Positions 59,075 to 64,000 of a stretch of DNA of 64,000 nt are shown piece by piece. This DNA is from JANQNX01 sp040217095. Lineage in GTDB: Bacteria > Pseudomonadota > Gammaproteobacteria > Eutrophobiales > Eutrophobiaceae. Within the stretch, counting starts at the first letter, position 1. Every line of letters starts with the position of its first letter. A program made the translations under genes and the position numbers. The stretch is from assembly GCA_965229565.1 (NCBI GenBank), contig OZ245888.1:2108001-2172000 (forward strand), given 5' to 3'. The notes beneath the pieces were generated by a model, which searched no databases, had not been told where the DNA came from, and saw only the letters and a program-made list of their open reading frames with translations.

Positions 59075-61426
59075 ATGTTTACTGCGAAAAAAGCAGTACT
59101 AGCTGTATCTGCTCTAACCTTCATTTCCGGCCAGGCCTATGCCGAAGACGTTGACCAGATGTCTGATGTCGAAGTGATCGGTATTACACCGGTGCTGGGC
59201 GTGGGTCTTCCTGAAGATAAAATCCCATACAATGTCCAGTCTGCCTCTGCTGCAGACTTTGAAAAAAGCACCAGCCTCGACATCACCGATTTCATGAATC
59301 GAAATTTCAGTAGCGTGATCGTCAACGATGCACAAAATAACCCGCTGCAACCCGATATCCAGTACCGTGGCTTTACCGCCTCCCCACTGCTTGGCTTGCC
59401 TCAAGGTCTGGCTGTTTACCAGAATGGTGTGCGCGTCAACGAAGTGTTTGGTGACACCATTAACTGGGATCTGATACCGGAATCATCCATTGCCAACATG
59501 AACCTGGTCGGCGGTGCCAACCCGGTCTTTGGTTTAAATACCTTGGGTGGTGCTATCAGTATCGAGACAAAAAATGGTTTTAATTACCAGGGAAATAGTG
59601 TCGAGGCTTACGGTGGTTACCCTCAGGAACGAGTCGTCGTTACCGCGGAAAGCGGTGGCAACAATGGCCGTTTTGGTTACTACGGCACCATCCAGTATTT
59701 CGATGAAGAGGGCTGGCGCGATGCCTCGCCTTCTGACTCAATCAATTTTTTTGGTGCATTGAGCTATCGCGATCAAGGCAAGACCTCGCTGGATCTTAAC
59801 TTTAACTATGCCGACACCAACCTGATTGGTAACGGCGCCATTCCAATTGAACTGGCCAACCAGGATTACGAGGCCATCTTCACCTCACCTGACCAGACTG
59901 AAAACGAGATGTTTTTTGTCCAGGCCCAGGGTGATCATTGGTTAAGCAACCTGTGGCAGGTTGCTGGTAATGCCTATTATCGCTCAAGCGAAACCACATC
60001 ATTTAATGGTGATGGTACGGAGTATGAGGATTGCGGACCCAACGGTGGTACAGCTGGTGAGCTTTGTGAGGAAGATGATGATGAATCTATTCTGGATCAA
60101 TTTGGCAATCCAATTGCAACGCTGAATGCCGATGGATCGGAACGTAACGGTTTACAGAACAGATCTTTACGTGACCAGGAAAGCTACGGCATCAACCTGC
60201 AGTCAGTATTCATAGGCGACCTCTTTGGCAAACCCAACCAGTTAATCATTGGTACCGCCTATAATTACGGTGAGGTGGTATTTGATTCCAGTTCCGAGGT
60301 GGGTTCATTGACAGCAGCTCGTAGTACAACTGGCACCGGTTTTTTTGTCCCGGAAGAAGGCACGGCAGTGGATTCTGAAACCTACAGTGTATCGCTTTTC
60401 TTTACCGACACCCTGTCTGCGACAGACAAACTTGACCTTACCGTGTCAGGTCGTTTCAACCACACTGACATAGAATTAAATGACCTTGGCGGCTCCGGTT
60501 CATTTCCTTTGACAGATGCAGCTCCTGCCCTGACTGGTGAACACGAGTTCAACAGATTCAACCCGGCCGTTGGCGCAACCTATGCCTTCCAGCCAGGACT
60601 GTCTGGATATCTTAGCTACAGCGAATCCGCGCGTGCACCGACCGCTGTGGAACTGGCCTGCGCCGAACCCACCGCACCTTGTAACCTGCCTAACGGTTTC
60701 CTGGCAGATCCACCCCTGGAACAGGTTGTCGCCAGGAGTGTTGAAGGTGGTTTTCGCGGCAATATCCCGCGCCTGGGCATGATGCAAAACATCGGCTATA
60801 GAATTGGTGGTTTCTTTACGGTCAATGAAGATGACATCATTTTCCAGAACACCGGCGGTGTTTCCGGCAACGAGGGCTTTTTCGATAACATTGGCGATAC
60901 TGAGCGCCTGGGTATGGAACTGGCTTTGAATGGTCAAGTACAGAAATTCGACTGGTTCCTGAACTACAGCTACGTGCGTGCTACATTTGAAACCTCTTTT
61001 CAGTCCAGTAGTGCCAACAACCCTTTTGCTGATGCCAATGAACTAATCCAGGTACAGGCAGGAGACTACATTCCAGGAATACCGGAACATACGGTCAAGT
61101 TTGGTGGTGATTACGCAATTAACAAGCAATTCAGCGTAGGCGGTGACGTGCTTTATAAATCCGGTGTCTATGTACGCGGTGACGAATCCAACCAGCTTGG
61201 TAGACTAGATGGTTATGGCACCATTAACCTGCGTGGCAGTTACCAGGTTAACGAGACCTTCAAGGTCTTCGCCCGTGTCAATAACCTGCTCGACACCGAG
61301 TACGAGAGCTTTGGCTTACTGGGTGAGCCTGACGAAGTACCAGGTTTCGGTGGTTTTACCGATTCTCGCTTCGTCGGTGTAGGCCAGCCACTTAGCGGTT
61401 TCGTTGGTGTCAGCGCAACCTTCTAA
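59075..61426 (+). CDS. TonB-dependent outer membrane receptor
   Basis: A 783-residue outer membrane protein with a signal peptide ending AYA, a TonB-box-like stretch (SDVEVIG near residue 30), a plug domain (about 45-165; IQYRGFTASPLLGLPQGLAVY, NPVFGLNTLGGAIS) and a 22-strand barrel ending GFVGVSATF with C-terminal Phe. Such receptors import siderophores, cobalamin, metals or glycans with TonB energy. The substrate is not evident: no Fur-type site is clear upstream and no transporter gene is adjacent. A terminator follows at 61453-61483. Confidence 0.92.
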   Translation: MFTAKKAVLAVSALTFISGQAYAEDVDQMSDVEVIGITPVLGVGLPEDKIPYNVQSASAADFEKSTSLDITDFMNRNFSSVIVNDAQNNPLQPDIQYRGFTASPLLGLPQGLAVYQNGVRVNEVFGDTINWDLIPESSIANMNLVGGANPVFGLNTLGGAISIETKNGFNYQGNSVEAYGGYPQERVVVTAESGGNNGRFGYYGTIQYFDEEGWRDASPSDSINFFGALSYRDQGKTSLDLNFNYADTNLIGNGAIPIELANQDYEAIFTSPDQTENEMFFVQAQGDHWLSNLWQVAGNAYYRSSETTSFNGDGTEYEDCGPNGGTAGELCEEDDDESILDQFGNPIATLNADGSERNGLQNRSLRDQESYGINLQSVFIGDLFGKPNQLIIGTAYNYGEVVFDSSSEVGSLTAARSTTGTGFFVPEEGTAVDSETYSVSLFFTDTLSATDKLDLTVSGRFNHTDIELNDLGGSGSFPLTDAAPALTGEHEFNRFNPAVGATYAFQPGLSGYLSYSESARAPTAVELACAEPTAPCNLPNGFLADPPLEQVVARSVEGGFRGNIPRLGMMQNIGYRIGGFFTVNEDDIIFQNTGGVSGNEGFFDNIGDTERLGMELALNGQVQKFDWFLNYSYVRATFETSFQSSSANNPFADANELIQVQAGDYIPGIPEHTVKFGGDYAINKQFSVGGDVLYKSGVYVRGDESNQLGRLDGYGTINLRGSYQVNETFKVFARVNNLLDTEYESFGLLGEPDEVPGFGGFTDSRFVGVGQPLSGFVGVSATF

Positions 61427-61452
61427 CTACAACCCCACTTCTGCCATTTACA

Positions 61453-61483
61453 GGGCGCAACCTTACGGTTGCGCCCTTTTTTT
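61453..61483 (+). terminator. Rho-independent terminator after the receptor gene
   Basis: GGGCGCAACC (61453-61462) pairs perfectly with GGTTGCGCCC (61467-61476) around TTAC, followed by seven T. The tail overlaps the end of the convergent asparagine synthase gene. Confidence 0.9.
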
Positions 61484-63491
61484 AATTTACTGTCCAGCCC
61501 AGTTCGGCCGCCTTCTTTTTGGCCATGGCCGGAATATCATTCGCAATAAAATGCTCATGCATCACCTGTACACCCAGCATGTGGTTAATCACCGCGTCCA
61601 GCTGTACCTGGGTTGCGGCCGAGGTATCCGGTGCCTCGTGCAGTTTGAACAAGGCCTCTACACCCTCCTTATCAAGCAGGCCAGCGTCTTCGATCTTCTC
61701 CGCCGACAGGAACTCTTTGGCCAATCCTTTTACCTTTTCCCATTTGGCCGAATCGGTGTGGGCCGGCGGTGCCATGAAGGCAAACTTCTCGCGTTTATAT
61801 AATGTTTCAGGCAACAACCCTTTCATAGCCTCGCGCAAGACATACTTTTCGGTACGACCGTTTATACGCATTGAGGGGGGTAGCGAGGCACAGTATTCAG
61901 CCAGGTGATGGTCGAGGAACGGTGGTCGTGCTTCCATGGAGTTAGCCATATCAACCCGGTCGCCACCCCAGGTCAGGATCTGACCCTCGAGCATGGTCTT
62001 AATCCAGACATACTGGGCCTTATCCAGCGGGTGACGATCTTTCAATGCATCGGCATCCAGGGTGTCGGCAATGGCCGCACCCGGGGAGTAATTAACCAGT
62101 TGTTTGCGAAACTCGGGATGCAGCAGTGCGGTGACACGTTCACCACTGGCCAACCAGGGTTGCAGGCAAGACGGGGTAAAACCCACCTTATTGGTCAGGG
62201 CGTCGTCTTCGATACTATTCTCGGCCAGCATGGCTCCACTGAACAACTTGTTATTCTCGACCAGCATGGCCTCCCACTCGGCACGTTCTTCCGGTGCCAT
62301 GTGGTCAAGTCCATGCTGAAACAGGTCTCTACGGAATGCAGGATAACCACCAAACAACTCGTCGGATCCCTCGCCGGTCAATACCACCTTGTAACCGACC
62401 TCGTTAACACGACGGCTCATTAATAACTTGGCAACACCCAGCGTGTTATAGATTGTTCTCTCGGTATGCCACAGGGTTTCTGCGAAGAAATCATAAAGAT
62501 GCGTTGCGTCCAGTCTCAGGATTTCCTGCTCGGCATTGACGGATTGCGCCATTTCTGTCGCAATTGGCGTTTCATCATAATCATCACTGTCAAAACCGAT
62601 AGTAAAAGTCTTGACTGATCCCTGGGTACTGGCGGCAGCCATACCGACGATAGAGCAGGAATCAATACCACCGGACAGGTAACAACCGACGGGGACATCG
62701 GCTTCCAGCCTCAATTGCACGGCCTGGATCAGTTTTTCACGCACGGCCTCGATATATTCATTTTCGTCCCCTTCCGGACCACGTGCAGACTCTTCCGGGA
62801 AAGGCATATCCCAGTAACATTTTTCTTCAACGTTAAGTTTTCCGTCCTTGCGACGAATGGTCAGCATGTGCCCCGGCTTGACCTGGTGTACACCGGCAAA
62901 CGCCGTGCTGCCGGGGACGATTGTCTGCATTAGCTGGTGATAGAGACCGGCCGCATCGAATTCGCGCTTGACCTCGGGATGTGCAAACAACACTTTTAAT
63001 TCTGAACCAAACACCAGGCCGCCGTTGATCTCGGTCCAGTACAGGGGCTTGATACCAAACCGGTCACGGACAAGATGCAATACATCATCCTCGCGGTCAT
63101 ACAGGGCAAAGGCAAACTCTCCACGCAAGTGAGTGAGGGTTTTATCCATGCCAAGTCGTGGATACAGGTGCATCACGATCTCGGAGTCACTCTTGGTCTG
63201 GAAACGAGCACCCTGTGCCGCCAGTTCTGCACGTATGCGCTGGTAATCATAGAGTTCACCGTTCTTGGCCATCATCAGTCGCTTGTCAGTCGAGACGAAT
63301 GGTTGCCGCCCACGTTCCTGGTCCAGGTCAATAATTGACAGGCGAGCATGGCTCAAGCCAATGCCGTCCATGCTTTGCCAACCATAGCCATCAGGCCCAC
63401 GGTGATATTGTATGGCTGCCATGGCAACCAGGGTTTCAGGATCGACAGGACGTGACCTGTCGGCATACATAAAGCCAGCTATTCCACACAT
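61482..63491 (-). CDS. asnB: Asparagine synthase (glutamine-hydrolysing)
   Basis: About 669 residues from the ATG at 63491, chosen because the mature enzyme needs the N-terminal nucleophile Cys2 (MCGIAGF); the frame is open upstream but without this motif. The N-terminal glutaminase domain (to about 200) has YHRGPDGYG and SHARLSIIDL; the synthetase domain has the ATP pyrophosphatase loop YLSGGIDSCS near 280. It is longer than E. coli AsnB (about 554), so a related amidotransferase role (modifying another acid) cannot be ruled out. It lies 13 bases after the carbamoyltransferase gene. Confidence 0.88.
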   Translation of the reverse strand: MCGIAGFMYADRSRPVDPETLVAMAAIQYHRGPDGYGWQSMDGIGLSHARLSIIDLDQERGRQPFVSTDKRLMMAKNGELYDYQRIRAELAAQGARFQTKSDSEIVMHLYPRLGMDKTLTHLRGEFAFALYDREDDVLHLVRDRFGIKPLYWTEINGGLVFGSELKVLFAHPEVKREFDAAGLYHQLMQTIVPGSTAFAGVHQVKPGHMLTIRRKDGKLNVEEKCYWDMPFPEESARGPEGDENEYIEAVREKLIQAVQLRLEADVPVGCYLSGGIDSCSIVGMAAASTQGSVKTFTIGFDSDDYDETPIATEMAQSVNAEQEILRLDATHLYDFFAETLWHTERTIYNTLGVAKLLMSRRVNEVGYKVVLTGEGSDELFGGYPAFRRDLFQHGLDHMAPEERAEWEAMLVENNKLFSGAMLAENSIEDDALTNKVGFTPSCLQPWLASGERVTALLHPEFRKQLVNYSPGAAIADTLDADALKDRHPLDKAQYVWIKTMLEGQILTWGGDRVDMANSMEARPPFLDHHLAEYCASLPPSMRINGRTEKYVLREAMKGLLPETLYKREKFAFMAPPAHTDSAKWEKVKGLAKEFLSAEKIEDAGLLDKEGVEALFKLHEAPDTSAATQVQLDAVINHMLGVQVMHEHFIANDIPAMAKKKAAELGWTVN

Positions 63492-63504
63492 AATATTTAA
63501 AGTA

Positions 63505-64000
63505 TCAGGTAAAGGTTTGAAGGATAGATGAGAGTAATGCCATACGCATAAACACTGCACCGCGTGCCTGGGCGAAGTACCAGTTATGCGGGGTATCGTC
63601 CAGATCCGTGTCCAGTTCCTTGCCGCGTGCCAGCGGATGCATGATGATGGCATTATCTTTCAAGGGTGATTTTGCATTCAGTCGAAAGCGCGTGCCGTGC
63701 TCCTCGAAGTCATCACCAACCCAGGCAATGGAATTGATGTATATCACATCGAGGTTGGGTAATTCCTTGTCAAGCCTGGACGTGACACGCTTATTAATTC
63801 CGGCTGCTTTCAGTTCTTCTGCCTGCTCCTTGCTACATGAAGATTTTTCATCCGTAATAATAACGATCTCTTCGATAGCATTGGCAAACAGGCACAGGTA
63901 AATAAGCAGGCTGCGAATAGTGCGCATCTTCTTCGGTACACCGATGATACCAATGCGTATCTTGTCTTGCTTCTTGATTCTGTTATTACAGAGGTCAGGC
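63505..64000 (-). CDS. pyrB: Aspartate carbamoyltransferase family protein (partial, N-terminus outside window)
   Basis: The frame is open to base 64000, so the N-terminal half is missing; about 164 C-terminal residues remain. They match the aspartate-binding half of the carbamoyltransferase fold: IGIIGVPKKMRTIRSLL, then LPNLDVIYINSIAWVGDDF, and DNAIIMHPLARGKELDTDLD followed by FAQARGAVFMRMALLSSIL, close to the HPLPR and QxxNGxxxRMALL segments of PyrB. The usual HPLPR reads HPLAR here. An ornithine-type or unusual carbamoyltransferase is possible; the missing half would settle it. Confidence 0.72.
   Translation of the reverse strand, partial: PDLCNNRIKKQDKIRIGIIGVPKKMRTIRSLLIYLCLFANAIEEIVIITDEKSSCSKEQAEELKAAGINKRVTSRLDKELPNLDVIYINSIAWVGDDFEEHGTRFRLNAKSPLKDNAIIMHPLARGKELDTDLDDTPHNWYFAQARGAVFMRMALLSSILQTFT

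Overview
The window is an ordinary stretch of gammaproteobacterial chromosome, dense in genes, with a GC content near 50 % by eye. This placement rests on gene order and content: the blocks tig-clpP-clpX-lon-hupB-tRNA-Val-tRNA-Asp-ppiD and cysS/ppiB-lpxH, ampD-ampE, the mla lipid transporter, and the enzymes gor, nadC and fabI. I see no rRNA, CRISPR array, insertion sequence, integrase or phage gene. The exact genus cannot be read from the sequence. An MtdA/Fch pair of the methylotroph type and an ergothioneine pair egtB-egtD suggest a free-living, aerobic or microaerobic bacterium.

Layout. 1-2268 (minus): a lyase of the isocitrate lyase/PEP mutase superfamily, a small membrane subunit and a sodium:solute symporter cut by the window edge. 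2348-5357: a small membrane protein, a two-domain polyphosphate:AMP phosphotransferase, cytochrome b561 and an unknown membrane protein. 5552-9196: a giant periplasmic SEL1-repeat protein with long acidic linkers. 9272-11958: mlaF-mlaE-mlaD, with mlaC inverted at the end. 12238-17141: a small orphan gene, a TVP38 membrane protein with its flavin disulfide oxidoreductase, a cation diffusion facilitator and glutathione reductase. 17333-19692: an AT-richer SulP transporter/universal stress protein pair. 19766-27027 (minus): a DsbA-like protein and a peptide ABC transporter operon with an acyl-CoA thioesterase inside it. 27156-29182: fabI and a dicarboxylate symporter.

29320-37923 (minus): the protein quality-control block (PpiD, HU, Lon, ClpX, ClpP, trigger factor) with three tRNAs. 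A convincing heat-shock promoter lies before lon and a strong housekeeping promoter before hupB. 38046-42521: a Cys-rich secreted peptide, egtBD, a CbiM-like membrane protein and a response regulator with a nucleotide cyclase domain. 42522-45540: an 827-base gene-poor interval holding a possible structured RNA, then an orphan MotA/TolQ-like plus OmpA/MotB-like pair, which is my best candidate for an undescribed system. 45560-51593: four tRNAs, cysS, ppiB-lpxH, a single-domain response regulator behind a near-perfect CRP-type promoter, ampE-ampD and an ankyrin protein. 51653-54416: a retropepsin-like protease, an alanine/glycine symporter and nadC. 54425-56272: a dispersed repeat, then divergent fch and mtdA separated by a leader with alternative hairpins. 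56307-61426: a SEL1-SPOR protein, a tandem pair of paralogous unknown proteins, and a TonB-dependent receptor with a hairpin over its ribosome binding site. 61482-64000 (minus): asparagine synthase and a partial carbamoyltransferase.

Themes. Envelope maintenance recurs (mla, lpxH, ampDE, two SEL1 proteins, one with SPOR, and the OmpA pair), as do thiol redox and stress functions (gor, egtBD, TVP38 oxidoreductase, Usp, Lon/Clp). Two copies of the same roughly 130-140 base repeat, each abutting the 3' end of a gene, indicate a genome-wide repeat family. All functional calls are from reading motifs by eye; no search was run.
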